Shown here piece by piece: positions 12,111 to 22,932 of a stretch of 64,000 nt of DNA (position 1 is the stretch's first letter; every line of letters begins with the position of its first letter). The DNA lies in contig JAWZXG010000036.1 in assembly GCA_037178625.1 (NCBI GenBank), positions 62,001 to 126,000 of the forward strand, read 5' to 3'. The position numbers were made by a program, and so were the translations under genes. The notes below the pieces were generated by a model, which searched no databases, had not been told where the DNA came from, and worked only from the letters and a program-made list of their open reading frames with translations. The stretch comes from Skeletonema tropicum. Its lineage: Eukaryota > Bacillariophyta > Thalassiosirophyceae > Thalassiosirales > Thalassiosiraceae.

Positions 12111-13219
12111 CTTTTGCAAGAAGAAAGTTTCTACCCGACCCTTGCGGACAAGGCCCTGGTTGGGACCGTACCTTGGCACATTTTGTAAAGGAGGTATCTC
12201 TTGGCGTAAATATCCAAAATAGAGACTCACTTAGGTCCGATACTGTCAAAGGATATGCAAGTGCCGCTATAAAGTTGTTTCGTCTCAGAGGCTTTCCTGA
12301 TCCCTTCGACTTCAATGACAAGAATAGTATGGCTGCCACCATTTTGAAGAACTACGAGGAACAAGAGAACATCGCTACACAACGTTCCCCACTCAACGAG
12401 AAATTCTTTGCCGCAATGCTGGAGATAATGATTTCATCTGATTTCATGTCAAAAGAATACTGTCTCTGCGATCTTGCAATCCTTAGTAGATACTTCGGCT
12501 TTCGCTTATCGGAATACGGTCAAAAATCTCACTCAAAACCTGATTATCATGTCTTCCCTAGCGGAAAAGAGACACTCAAAGCAATATCCAGCCAAGACCT
12601 TGTCTTCTTCAGAAAAGATGGTAATCAGTTTATTGAATACAATTCCAATGAAGTTGATGGAATAGATCGTTTAGATATCACCTTCAAAGTCCAAAAAAAC
12701 CGACGAAATGGTGAGAAGAAACATGTTCTCCCAGATCGAGAAAATCCAAAGATGTGTCCTGTTCGTGCCGCAGTGCGTTTAGTGAGAAGAGCCAATAATC
12801 TTGGACAAAGTCAATCACTTCCTTGCGTTGTATACCAGTTCAAAAACAACAAGCGTTATGTAACAGGGAATGATGTCTCATCATTCTTACAGAACATAGC
12901 TAGAAAGCTATACCCGGATATGTCTGAAACCGATATGATCAGAAAGTTCTCTTCTCATTCTCTCCGCGTGACTGCAGCAGTACTCCTCCACGAACAAGGA
13001 CACGATGGTGACTACATCAAAATTCAACTTAGATGGTTAGGCGACTCTTATCGTCTATACCTTCGAAGCACACATAAAATCCTCCAACAACACTCTGACT
13101 CTCTCAGCAAGTCGGCTTCTATTTCTATTACTGTTAAGCTTGCAAATCTACCCCAAAATGTTTCATATTCCGCAGACCAAATCGATTCAAGCTTCATGGG
13201 CACATACACAGACATTTAA
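11981..13219 (+). CDS. DIRS tyrosine recombinase
   Basis: 412 codons. The catalytic pattern of tyrosine recombinases is visible: Arg in GFRLSEYG (about residue 175), H-S-L-R near residues 325-328, and a C-terminal Tyr in YRLYLRST (about 356-359). This enzyme inserts the circular DNA intermediate of DIRS elements in place of a DDE integrase. It starts inside the RT frame (130-nt overlap, different frame), so expression needs internal initiation or frameshifting. The frame is intact. No methyltransferase-like DIRS frame was seen. Confidence 0.85.
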   Translation: MQDFSSESIAAFDALEDHLDREFANSGGSKAIETERSRQAFYLAFARRKFLPDPCGQGPGWDRTLAHFVKEVSLGVNIQNRDSLRSDTVKGYASAAIKLFRLRGFPDPFDFNDKNSMAATILKNYEEQENIATQRSPLNEKFFAAMLEIMISSDFMSKEYCLCDLAILSRYFGFRLSEYGQKSHSKPDYHVFPSGKETLKAISSQDLVFFRKDGNQFIEYNSNEVDGIDRLDITFKVQKNRRNGEKKHVLPDRENPKMCPVRAAVRLVRRANNLGQSQSLPCVVYQFKNNKRYVTGNDVSSFLQNIARKLYPDMSETDMIRKFSSHSLRVTAAVLLHEQGHDGDYIKIQLRWLGDSYRLYLRSTHKILQQHSDSLSKSASISITVKLANLPQNVSYSADQIDSSFMGTYTDI

Positions 13220-14706
13220 CAATTCAAGTAAAATTTTTTTCTTTTTGCACGTATGCTTGTGTGTACTCAATGGCTAGTTTTAGACGCACTCCGATCACAT
13301 TCAGCAGAACTTGATCGCAGCACATCTTCTTACGTGCTTTGCACAAGTTTCAGCATACCTGTGTGGAGTGTCTGTTGACAAACATCAGTAGACACTTTCA
13401 GGGAGTCTTAGTTTTATCTAACTAGACTCGTAGTGTAAGTAGTAATAGGACAACTGCCAATTTGTGTGCAAATTGACTGAGTCCCATAAGTACCTACTCT
13501 ACTCTAAGTATACATGTTTGTTTGTCTCGTGATCTTCTCTTCTCTCTCACATACTTAGCCAGTGCGTACACACATTCGAGGCGCTATCTAGACGTTTTTC
13601 CGCAGGGACGAGGAAAACGCACTGAAATACTTTCACTGAACTGATCACGCGTGACAGTCACACTCGCTCACACTCGTAGTCACAACTCACTCACACTCGT
13701 CACACCGTAGCTTCACGGTCACGCTTAAAAAACAACCACGAAATAACCACCTCCCTCCCTTCTCTAACACCTCGTGATACATTCGGGGTGCGGTTAGTTG
13801 CGTTTGGTTTCATTCGTTTGCCAACAATTGTCAGCGAACGGCTGCGGCACGGCCGAATATCGTGCTATCGCTTCTATTTTCGATGGTCATTCGTCTTCTG
13901 CTCCTCTTCCTCGACTCGATACTCATCGGCACGCTACTATCAACGAATTATTGCTAAATATACCTACTCATACAAGTTAACACACTGGTTCAAATATTCG
14001 GCCATGATGTGGGTGTGGTGTGCATTATTATATATATTATGGGAATTTGGAATGATATACTCAGAATTAGAAGGGGACCCCACAATGCCTTGGTGCAGAT
14101 GCTAGATAACTGACGAATCTTTGTTAATGAAGGCTGGCTTAGTATTCTAATTTGGGAGTCGTGTGCTCGTTGCGACTGTAGACAGGACTGAATTGCTCTG
14201 AGTGGAACGCCGGATCTAATACCTAAGCATTCAACTTGAGTTGAAAGAATAAGTCAAACATGCAACAAACTAAACTTCATTAGTTCCTCTTTAGATCGCA
14301 TACGGCCTTTGCGCTCTTTCAATTCAGTGTCATGAGCAAGATCGAAGATAGATATAGAGGGCTTCACCCAAGGCGGGCACATTGCACACGAGGATGGCAA
14401 GCATCTAGGCCATTACTATCACAATCATTTCACCATTTAATAATAGCATTACAGCCGATAGTAAAGAGGGTATCCAGAGACGCAGTGGCCGTGGCTGAAA
14501 TCCTCGTCGTCTGAGAGATACATAGATAGAGAGCAGCTCACCACCTTCTCATCATGCAGGAATGGCGTAAAAATACTTAACAGATCAGCGGCTGCGGAAA
14601 TCTTCGGTAGGGTGATGTGCGGTACAAGTGTAGGGGGGTGATGGATAAGTCCGTCATGTTCGGATGCGAATGCGGAGGTCTTGAGCGAGATGAAATGAGA
14701 TCAATT
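13220..14706. other. DIRS 3' region and spacer
   Basis: No clear gene. It contains a small hairpin (AGTGTCTGTTGA...TCAGTAGACACT, about 13356-13398) and a TCAC/CACTCG-rich simple repeat at about 13655-13710. A short His-rich open stretch starts after an acceptor-like cag near 14331 (contains GFTQGGHIAHEDGKHLGHYY) and might be a relic exon. Confidence 0.35.
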
Positions 14707-15353
14707 TTCCAACTTCTTGACACGGATCAATTAAGACCAGTTACGAGAGCGTCCCACCAGAAGATCATGGAGTGTTGTAAACGATTCTACAAGACGTATT
14801 ATGGCTGAAAGAAATGCACAAACGCGGTGTTTGATAGAGCTTGGTCAACTGGTGCTACCACTCTGTCGACCACTGTCATCTGTGGTTGAAATTGAGATGG
14901 TCAATCGATTCCTCTTACCTCCACAGCATGCAAAAGTATCTTCAACTGCGCCAATGTCAACGCTGTGGGGTTAAGAGCTGTTTCCAATGTGCTCTTGAAA
15001 CATGGTAAGCTTCAGCTTCTCAAAGTTGCACAACACGACATTGTATGTTGCCACCGAGATCAATTATTGTCGCCTAGAAGTGATCTGTTCGCACAGATGT
15101 GCAGCCGAGCCTACTCCACCGAAGATGTTGAAGTCGTGGAGCGCATTTTATTGAAGATCTGTCATGGTGATACCACGATCCACAAGTTAGCGTTCAACTA
15201 TCTCCTTGACCCTGCCTCGTGTTGAGCTTCCTTAATGTCTTCTTCGTGGATGAGATAAAGTACTTGATCGACTTCCTGTGCTCGACTAACTTCTCTACAC
15301 AACGAACGAGCAGCGCTGCTAAAGCGGCCTTACACAGCGAGAGGCAATAGGGC
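14707..15353 (+). pseudogene. Broken unknown gene (copy 1)
   Basis: Several protein-like pieces follow each other in different frames: a piece ending ...CCKRFYKTYYG at 14808; one at about 14811-14970 (contains CLIELGQLVLPLCRPLSSVV); one at about 14940-15225 (contains LLKHGKLQLLKVAQHDIVCC, then LLDPASC); and one at about 15229-15353 (contains FFVDEIKYLIDFLCSTNF). Together they look like one gene broken by frameshifts, truncated on the left at the duplication edge. Introns could explain one of the switches. The product is not recognised. Its end converges on the 3' UTR of the minus-strand selenoprotein gene. Confidence 0.4.
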
Positions 15354-15496
15354 GATAAACTAGATTCCTTAGACCTATCTATAATCTAATGGACCTCAAC
15401 ATCGCATCTCACGCAAACATCTCATCCAAACATCATTACGAATGCATCCAACACTAACGCCAACAAGCAGCCACACCACCGTACAAAACAATCGCA

Positions 15497-15560
15497 ATCT
15501 TTATCTCAACAAGGCCGCAACAGAATAGTTTCTCTTCGCAGCCCTATATCATTCAAAGAT
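15497..15560 (-). promoter_or_regulatory. SECIS-like hairpin in 3' UTR (copy 1)
   Basis: On the minus strand, helix I ATCTTT (15555-15560) pairs with AAAGAT (15497-15502). A short internal loop follows, then the quartet ATGA (15549-15552) opposite TGAG (15505-15508). Helix II has 11 pairs including wobbles (15537-15547 with 15509-15519). Unpaired AA (15535-15536) lies 12 nt after the ATGA. This is the layout of a eukaryotic SECIS element: helix, loop, UGA/GA quartet, 11-12 bp helix, apical AA. It begins about 92 nt after the stop codon of the UGA-containing gene. Found by eye; not scored by a program. Confidence 0.68.
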
Positions 15561-15652
15561 AACACGAGTTGCGCCGTATACTGTCACCTATAATATCATC
15601 TATTTGTCGACTTATTTCCCTGCTAGCTCGCTTGTTGTAGCAAGTTGTGTTG

Positions 15653-16202
15653 TTATACCTTCTTCCCCTTCCTAGCATTATCACATTGGCTTGCGCCAAA
15701 CATTCCTTTGCTCTTCTTTTTATGATTTTTCTTCAAGTCCCTGAGATAATCTTCCGTTGAAGCCTGTAAGTCCAAGCCTGTTTCATGTTTGTGCAGCCGT
15801 ATGACACAAAGAGCAGGTTGTTGTGAGCCTTGGCTGTTGTGGAAGCAAGTTTGGACACAAAAAGTATCTTTGAGTTTTGCGAGTAAATAATTTAAATTCC
15901 CATGTTCTACTTACCGCAATCTTTGCAATTGAAAGTGAAAGAGTACATCAATCCTTTTGCCTTGGGGCATTTCCCTGTTTTCCATCCCTGACAACGATTT
16001 CCGACGGCAACATCTTGTCTGAAGTTTATAGAGTAAAAGCACGAAGTAGCAGTGAGGAGAAGGTAAGAATCACCATGCTGCAATAGATCCGAGTGTCTGA
16101 ACAGAATAACAATTCCAAATCTTACAATGCTTCGTCGATATGCTTGCCTCATCCAGCCCACGTGGCTTTACCACAGGATTTGCATTCATCTTTCCAGCAC
16201 AT
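15653..16202 (-). CDS. Candidate selenoprotein: small CxxC protein with in-frame UGA (copy 1)
   Basis: Three exons: 16202-16126, 16018-15915 and 15777-15653, with GT-AG introns of 107 and 137 nt and matching phases. They give 101 residues if the TGA at 16151-16149 is read as Sec (codon 18). The N-terminus has C7-x2-C10-G-K, then T-W-A-G-U18-G-K-H. From memory, Cys relatives have the pattern CxxCGKxTWxGCGxH, so U replaces a conserved Cys. More cysteines follow in exon 2 (NRC, GKC, NCKDC), and the C-terminus is basic (KKNHKKKSKG). A metal-binding or redox role is inferred. Standard decoding would give only a 17-residue peptide, so the open sequence and clean splicing beyond the TGA support readthrough. 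A SECIS-like hairpin lies downstream. The alternative is a gene ended by a nonsense mutation before the duplication. The minus-strand start is the first ATG of the conserved block. Confidence 0.66.
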
Positions 16203-17250
16203 GATACTTATGATTCGTAGCTTCGTGTCTAACTTTTTCCGACTTTATCTCCATCCACCTTGACGCCAGAATTCAGGCCAGGATCTGCTTTTCTGGCCGG
16301 CACCCAAGCAGTTTTGGGTTTGCGAATTGCGAATTGTGAAGAAGAAGCGAATATGAGTACCGCAATCTGAGGTATCTCCGTAGCTTCTTAATGGGTGCTA
16401 TCCTGAATTATGTAGGTACTTCTTTTTAATGATCAAGGATGTATATGTCGAACTACTAAAATTAAGAGTTAGGTTAATCCCACTAATATGTGACATGTAG
16501 CTTTCTCTTGAAAGCGTAAAGATAGTCCGCCCGAGTATCGAGAACGTTTGTGTTGCTACTGTACGTTTGCTTTCAAATCCTACATAAAAGTTTGAAAACC
16601 ACTTTTTGTAGCTTCCAGAAGGAATTTTTCGAAAATTCTTTTCGACATTACCTCTGTCGGAACTAGTAGAATGCACTGTCGAAGCCCAAAATTAATGATT
16701 TTGCACTCCTCTACTTCAAAAGTGGTTTTCAAAGCCTATTTTACCAAAATCGAGAAAGATCAGTTTATTTTGTCTGTGTGACAGTAACTGGCACTCAAAT
16801 ACTAATTCCTACTTATCAAAGGTAAAACTAAGTCTTTTGCCCTGACTGACCTCCGATTATGGCATCTAAAACACACAACCATGGTGAAAATGGGCTCCCT
16901 ACGACTAGCCATAACTCAGTAACTGCTAGGATGTTGACCCTATTTCAAAGCGTCAATGTTATTCATATTGTCTGTAGAAGCTCATTGATACCTCACTTGT
17001 CCACTAACTCCCGTTATTGAAGTCAAAGGTAGGATTTGAGAGCAAACGTACAGTAGCTGAGGTAAAATAATGAAAACGCAAGGGTAAATAAGCTGAAAAC
17101 GCAGATTCAGAAGCCTCGCCCGAGCGCGAGCAATCAACACATACATTTCGAAGTACTTTACTGCAGGCAGCCATTAAGTCGAGGAGATAGTAGTTGCTCG
17201 TCAACTGGCAGCGATCACACTGTGCAATTTCTTTTCGATCCGCCACGAAA
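16203..17250. other. Divergent intergenic region (copy 1)
   Basis: Lies between the minus-strand selenoprotein candidate and the plus-strand GPCR gene, so it should hold both promoters. The arms 16591-16608 (TTTGAAAACCACTTTTTG) and 16717-16733 are complementary with one base gap. No convincing gene is present. A 2-bp indel against copy 2 near 16353 argues against coding there. Confidence 0.45.
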
Positions 17251-20200
17251 ATGATGTTGAGATCGACGATTGCAGCGCTACTTTTGCTGCTTGTATCATC
17301 AGTCGCTGACGTCATTGGTGCCGAGGCAACACCACGAGATGTTGGTGCACAAGAAGTAGTAACTGGCCTCAGGGGGAAAATCAACAATAAACACCACTAC
17401 GATATCGATAACAACATACATGATATGCGCTTCATATTACCGCATTCAACTCTTCGATCGCTGGAGCTGGAGGGTGACGAATCCCATGATGTTCGACTTC
17501 GATCTCTTCGACCAGACAACGACAACAATATCATCCTGTCACAGCCATTATCATTCAAAATAACTATGTCAGCGATCCTAGGATTGATTGCCGCAGGTCA
17601 GATTGCATTATTCATGATGTTCTATCACAATCAATCCAAAAGAGTGCTGGAATTCGCTCAACCACTCTACGTATGCATGTTCATTGCATCTGGATTGTTC
17701 ACTACATGTGCTTGTTATTTGTATCTGTACATCACAAACGTCGGATGCATAATACGAGAACCACTTATATTCATGTCATTATCACTGATGGGTGCCATTA
17801 TTGCCGCGAGAGCATGGAGGATTAGCACGTTGATGAGTAATCCATTAATAAATGCAGGAAAAGGGGGAGACAACGACATGAATGGTCCCGCACGTGTGGA
17901 ACGAATGCGAAAATTTGTCATGATGGCAATCAGTGCACTAAGTGGATGTGACTATCGAGCTTTGAATCTAAACTCTACTCGAGGATCTCATTCCGGTGGC
18001 CGACCATTGCGTGTACAAATCAACAGTATGCAAATGTTGAGGGCAATACTTCTCTTGTGTATTCCTCAGATTATTCTGCAAGTGGTTGTCATGAGCGTGC
18101 CTGCATTACGGTACACAAAAACATTATCGTCGCCATCAATCATTTCTTATTCTGAGACGACTTTCAGTCAGTATCAGTGTCAGAGTTCAACCTCTGCATC
18201 TTGGGCTGTATACATCTTCAGTGCATTATTGGTTGTACTTCCATTTCACTGTGCATACCTTCTCAATATGCGTTCACAACAAGAAATGGAGAAATTGCCG
18301 CAGATTATTGATGAACGTCACCAGCTCAAGTTTTCTTTCTTGACAGTTGCTCGCTTCGTCGTGACGAATTTACCGATTGTAGGTTTGACGTATTACTACG
18401 TTTGTCCAGCTATCAGATCGTACTCAGCAATTGTTACAGTTATTGGAGTGCCTTTGTCCGTAAACTACTATGTCGCATACGTGAAATTGGGTGCGTTAAA
18501 ATCAAAGAAAATACCACAAGTTGGAGGAACATCTGCCTTATCATCATTTGCAAATGATGGCGATGGTAAAGGGAGAGGTTCGGCAGCGTATGCAGTCAAA
18601 ATGGCAGAAATGTACTCCAAGATCGGTAGGACAGAAGAGACATTAGAACTGATAGACGAGACACTTGATGTTTGGAAGGTGACAGAGAATAATGGTGTGT
18701 TGGTCTTGGGTGAACAGAGACGTCAAAGAGAGACTATTGGTGCTGGATTCACGAAACAGGACTTGGAAAAACTAGGTCCCGAAGAACTTGAAATGATACT
18801 GCAGCTGCTCGTTATTAAAGGCGACGCACTCATGAAGTTGCATGGCATAGCAGCATTCCCTCTGTCTGCCGATTTGAACATCAATGCGATGCGAATTTTT
18901 GAAAACTGCCCCGCTTCAAAGAAGATGAAGGATATCTCAATCATGTAAGTACTTGTGGAAAAGAATATCACTATCCTCAAGGCAATGGCAACAGGCTCTG
19001 AAATTTTTCACCATGTTCTTTTTCAGGTTTCCAATCTACAACCGGGTAGGTATCCAGCTAAAAGGTGGAGTGATCAATCAGGTAAGACAGCTTCATTCTA
19101 TCCATTCATTCTGCGACAGTCACTTGTTTGTGCCATGCTCTCACTCCATTTCTTCGGCCAATGATATCTCTTGTCTCCTCATTCGATCAATCAGAATGAC
19201 TCTTGTGATCTTGAAAGAGATTTGTACAGTAGATTCTACCACGAGTCCCAAGTTCAGTCTTTTCACTTAGTAAGATCCTTGGGTGCTCTTGCTGAGTGGT
19301 ACGGTAGAACTGGAGAAGTAGACAAGGCGTTTAAATACTTCAACACCATGACTAAAATATATATGCCTGAAGAACACGCTCCTTTAATAAGCGGAGCTTA
19401 TGCCGTGAATAGGTGCGCAATCACGTACGCTGTAAGTGCCCTGTGGTATCTTCAAAAAGGACAGCCTAAGCAAGCGATTCAAAGATGCGATCAAGTTATC
19501 AATGAAATACTACCCTCTTATGATAAAAAGGACATGATTGGATTGTATCACATCTTCTGGTGTATTATTAGGGTTTTGAAATGGAACGGTGAAGTGGACA
19601 AGGCAAGGGAATTTTATGATAAATGGGCACCAGATGGCATTGAGACTCATTTTGCGATTGGTATGATGCACAAACCAATGATTTTGTTACTCAAAATCTG
19701 TGTTGGAGATGGCGACTACGACACAGAAGATATGGATTATGACATTGATATGGTTCTTGAATTTGATGCACCTGATATGACAGACCTGAATTTCATTACC
19801 GATGGGTGCGTTTTACTGTGTGGTCATCTATTCATGTTGTGTACATCTTTTGAAATTCATCTCACCCTCTTGTTCTTGTAACTCTCTTCACACAGATGGT
19901 CAGTGAAGTCAATGGCAGCCGAGCTTTGCCTCCATCTCGCCCGACGTCTCGAACCAGGTAGCATATCAAGAAGAAATCTCATTGATAGAGGAATACAGAT
20001 GTCAACGATGGCAAACGAGCGGAACACTACAGCGGAAGGTTTGATCAAACACATTCTGGCTCACGAAGCTCACAAGGGAGTCGACGATAGGCTACTAGCT
20101 TTGAGACAGGAGGATAATGCAGTGGTCGTGGGTGTCGTATACAGTAAACTACAAAGATTCGAGTCACAGAATGGCCACCTGGGTTCAACTCTTCTATCCA

Positions 20201-20448
20201 ATGGGGTTAAGAACAATCACGCGTCGTTTGATTTTGCAAGCAAGTTTACTGTGAGAACCAGCGAGCATAGTAATTCATCTCACTCAAGATCAACGTGTAA
20301 GAGCACCTTGAATTTGAAGGGCTCTCGTCATTCGAATGATAGCAGTGGGTCAACAAGCAGACATGTCTTTTCCTCGCGTGCTTCTAGAGATTGTGGGAGT
20401 ATAGCTGAAATTGCTTCTACTTCTGAAAGTGTAGCTGAAGCGACATGA
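17251..20448 (+). CDS. Class C GPCR-like receptor with C-terminal TPR-like region (copy 1)
   Basis: Four exons: 17251-18944, 19027-19081, 19195-19805 and 19896-20448; introns of 82, 113 and 90 nt with GT-AG ends and consistent phases; 970 residues. The ATG at 17251 is chosen because it begins a signal peptide (MMLRSTIAALLLLLVSS...). After about 80 polar residues come hydrophobic segments typical of seven membrane helices between about 105 and 430, with the ARAWRISTLM block matching the AKTWRI region after TM3 of GABA-B/mGlu-type receptors. No Venus-flytrap ligand domain precedes them. From about residue 445 the chain becomes helical and repeat-like (e.g. AEMYSKIGRTEETLELIDET, GALAEWYGRTGEVDKAFKYF, LQKGQPKQAIQRCDQVI), as in TPR units, ending in a Ser-rich tail. 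A plasma-membrane signalling receptor with an intracellular protein-interaction region is inferred; the ligand is unknown. Confidence 0.75.
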
Positions 20449-20969
20449 AAGACTGGCTGAGGCTGAGGTATTGTAAACAAATAATGATGCATATGTAATT
20501 ATTTTGTTCGTTCAATTGCGACTTGCGACCCATTCAATCAAACTGGCATAATAGTATGAATGTATCGACCTCTTCATGTTGTAACCAGAAGTCGTTCGTG
20601 GGCAGATCCACGTCGTAAACAAAAACATCTCCTTCAAATCATGAAGAAGACAAGCAGCAGTATATGATATTGTTTTAGAATAGCAATATAGTCATCTCAT
20701 TTACTGAATTCAGCTTACCTGGTCATTGATAATTGACTTGGCGCTGGAAGAGACCTTGTTTCTCAAGAGAAACCTTTCTTCTAAATGGGATGATTGTAAA
20801 TTTTCTACGTAGGAATAAGTAAATAGTATTTTTGCTCAGTATCTAACTTCCCATCAAAAAATAAAATCCACATATATAACATCAACATCATCAACGCAAT
20901 CTAACGCAATGATATGAATATGTCCATGTGTTTGTGTTCCACAACCAAATCTGTTGAGCTATCACCATC
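20449..20969. other. Intergenic region (copy 1)
   Basis: Between the GPCR gene and the EGF-type gene on the same strand. No open frame or RNA was recognised. It is the most variable part of the duplicated block (several substitutions and a 4-bp and other small indels against copy 2), which fits non-coding DNA. Confidence 0.5.
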
Positions 20970-22932
20970 ATGACGCAGGCAGGCGAAGAAAGCATCTGCG
21001 GGGTGAAATCGATTGTCTCTGGAGAGATTAAAAGGCAACCCTCGTGGAGCGACTTTAATTCTCTCATCAATCGAATTGAAACTCTTGAACAAGAACGCAG
21101 AGATGAGGCCCTCCCATTGGTAAACGCTAGCGATGATGGAATTGCTGATGTCGACGACTTTAATAATGACGATGCTGTTTCCCTCCCTTCATCATTTCGT
21201 AGATCATCGCGCCAAAGAATAAAGCGAATGTTGATGATGATGCCGCGTAGAGGACGAACTTTCGACAACGAAATCGAAGAAGTGGAACACAGGTTTGACT
21301 ACTTTGAATTTCCAGAGAGTACCTTCACTTTCTTGGTCGCGGAACCCATCTTTTCGTCTTCCTTTGCTGTGGGCTGCGTCAGTTACGCGATGTCTCTTAC
21401 TTGTCTTATTCTTGCCTTAAAGAATGAGCTTGATAACGGCACAGATGATAATCCACACGGCGTCGCAGAAGTAACGAGGAATGTCCGCGCGACGCAGTTT
21501 CTTGGAATCATCATTGGAGTACTAATGGGTAAGTTGGATTATATATCCTTAATATTATTTCATTTCCCCCATCACATCATGACCAACGTGTGATAAAATG
21601 TTTTACCTCAGATGATGAGATCCCAACTGGGCTTGAACTGATTGGAAAGGCGCTGGAACAGAAGAAAGATAGTGACAAACATTTCCCCACACACCGAATC
21701 TTCTTTTCATCACTCTTACGCATCTCCATAGGTGTCATGTTTCTGACTTGTCTATTCTTCGTCGTTATACAAGAGAACAATGTTTTGGCTATCTTTTTTA
21801 TGTGTTAGGTAAGACACTTTTACTGCGCTGCAGCTCTACTTGCCGTCTTATGTATCAATATTCTCATTGTTTATTTCGACAACAGCTCTTGAGTTTGTTG
21901 AGAGTATTGATGATGTCGTCTTTCAACTTTGTAGACGAGGCTTTTTCAGCCGTCGCTTGAAAGCTGCAGCAAATAAAGATAATGTGATTCAGTGCAGTTC
22001 GTCCGCAAGCGCGCGCAGACTCCGCAAATGGTCAAAGAGGGTTATCCGATTTGTCTACTTTTCTATCATGATTGTGATGTGTGTTGGCTTATCATACATT
22101 GCTGCCAATCAGCCCTCCGGGGCATATGGGTGCACCTCTATTGTTGTTCAGTTTGGTGACGAGGTATGGGAGGATGCATGGGTCGCCCTTGAAGATACGT
22201 GCTCCGTCGACTCCGATTGTAGCAATGAAAATCAGAAATGCTTCCAAGAAGAATGCTACGAAAAGAGGCTTTTAATCTTCAGCCACTTCAATGGACTTTA
22301 TAACTTTGACGGTATAGAATCACAGCGCCCGGTTTACATCGAAATGAACAAAGAAAAGGGTGATAAATACAAGAATACGATCCCTGCTGAGATCGTCTAC
22401 TGCGAAGATATCGAGAGTTGGGTCTTCCGTCACCCAAACATTAGAACAACCTTGGATTCAGAGGAGTCAAATGAGTGCCAGTGGCTGTTGCGATCAGAGC
22501 AAACAGAGGACTTTGATCTCGTAGAATTATCTACCGGCTTTTGGCGTCTTTGGGATGGAAAGATAGTCGTAAGTAGATGACCTGTTGAGGGCCATTTGAC
22601 TTGAGTGCGCCACCTCCATTCTTTTGCAGTCTTTCACACGTACGCTTCCACCTAGATCAAAACTCACTTTCTTCTTTTCAACTTCTTAGGATGATTACCG
22701 TATTGATATTGATTGCGCGGAGTGCAGTAACGATTCCGATTGCAACTACATGGGCACTTGCGTAGAGGAAGAGCTGGATCAAAGGTGTGAATGCTTCGAC
22801 GGCCGGTACGGGATTTTTTGCCAGTTTGTGACTCCTTGTGTCCGACGCCACAAAAATAAGTTCTTGGAGATTAAGTCTTGGGTACCAGGGCATGTATGCG
22901 TTTCGTGTAGCACAGAACGTCTCAAAGGTTAG
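20970..22932 (+). CDS. Multi-pass membrane protein with EGF-like C-terminus, 3' end interrupted by insertion
   Basis: Exons as I read them: 20970-21528, 21612-21803, 21886-22568 and 22690-22932 (introns 83, 82, 121 nt). The exon 2 donor is uncertain: a gtaag at 21809 would leave a TAG just before it, whereas gttagg at 21804 keeps the frame. An acidic/basic N-terminal region is followed by membrane segments (near SYAMSLTCLILAL, LGIIIGVLMG, ISIGVMFLTCLFFVVI and YFSIMIVMCVGLSYIAA), a block LEFVESIDDVVFQL, a large extracellular domain, then CNYMGTCVEEE...CECFDGRYGIFC, an EGF-like Cys pattern. Such EGF/transmembrane proteins are common in diatoms; the function is unknown. The reading frame enters foreign DNA at 22925 and stops 2 codons later. 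In the pre-insertion sequence it would continue from 35180 (LIPLDDHS... to a stop near 35262) or splice there. Confidence 0.62.
22898..22924 (+). repeat. 27-bp target-site duplication, left copy
   Basis: Identical to 35153-35179 (begins GCGTTTCGTG, ends ACGTCTCA). The two copies bound the 12.2-kb insertion in the EGF-type gene. Confidence 0.9.

Larger units (their letters stand above)
6974..13219 (+). mobile_element. DIRS-like tyrosine-recombinase retrotransposon
   Basis: The order is gag-like protein with a CCCH finger, reverse transcriptase plus RNase H, and tyrosine recombinase, with no aspartic protease and no DDE integrase. This is the hallmark of the DIRS order. The coordinates cover the coding part only. 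The terminal repeats (inverted or split direct) were not identified: neither 5416-6960 nor 13220-14100 gave a clear match to the other side. The gag frame is broken once, so this copy may be inactive, although the RT and recombinase frames are intact. Confidence 0.85.
14707..21334. repeat. Segmental duplication, copy 1
   Basis: Matches 39115-45742 in direct orientation over about 6.63 kb. By eye I count roughly 16-20 substitutions and a few 2-4 bp indels, i.e. about 99.7% identity. The left junction is at TTCCAACTTCTTGACAC; the right junction is at TTCACTTTCTT, where copy 2 runs into poly-T. Copy 1 continues into the rest of the EGF-type gene. It contains the broken gene, the selenoprotein candidate, the GPCR gene and the 5' part of the EGF gene. 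Confidence 0.95.

Noticed and set aside
15907..16161. 84-codon minus-strand ORF starting MGWMRQAY
   Set aside because: Only its last part is real: it reads through intron 1 of the selenoprotein candidate. The true exon 2 begins at 16018.
17004..17387. 127-codon minus-strand ORF over the GPCR start (also at 41414-41797)
   Set aside because: Antisense to the signal-peptide exon of a well supported gene; no protein features of its own.
21590..21808. Separate 72-codon gene starting near 21590
   Set aside because: It is exon 2 of the EGF-type gene; the start lies in the intron and both splice sites are present.
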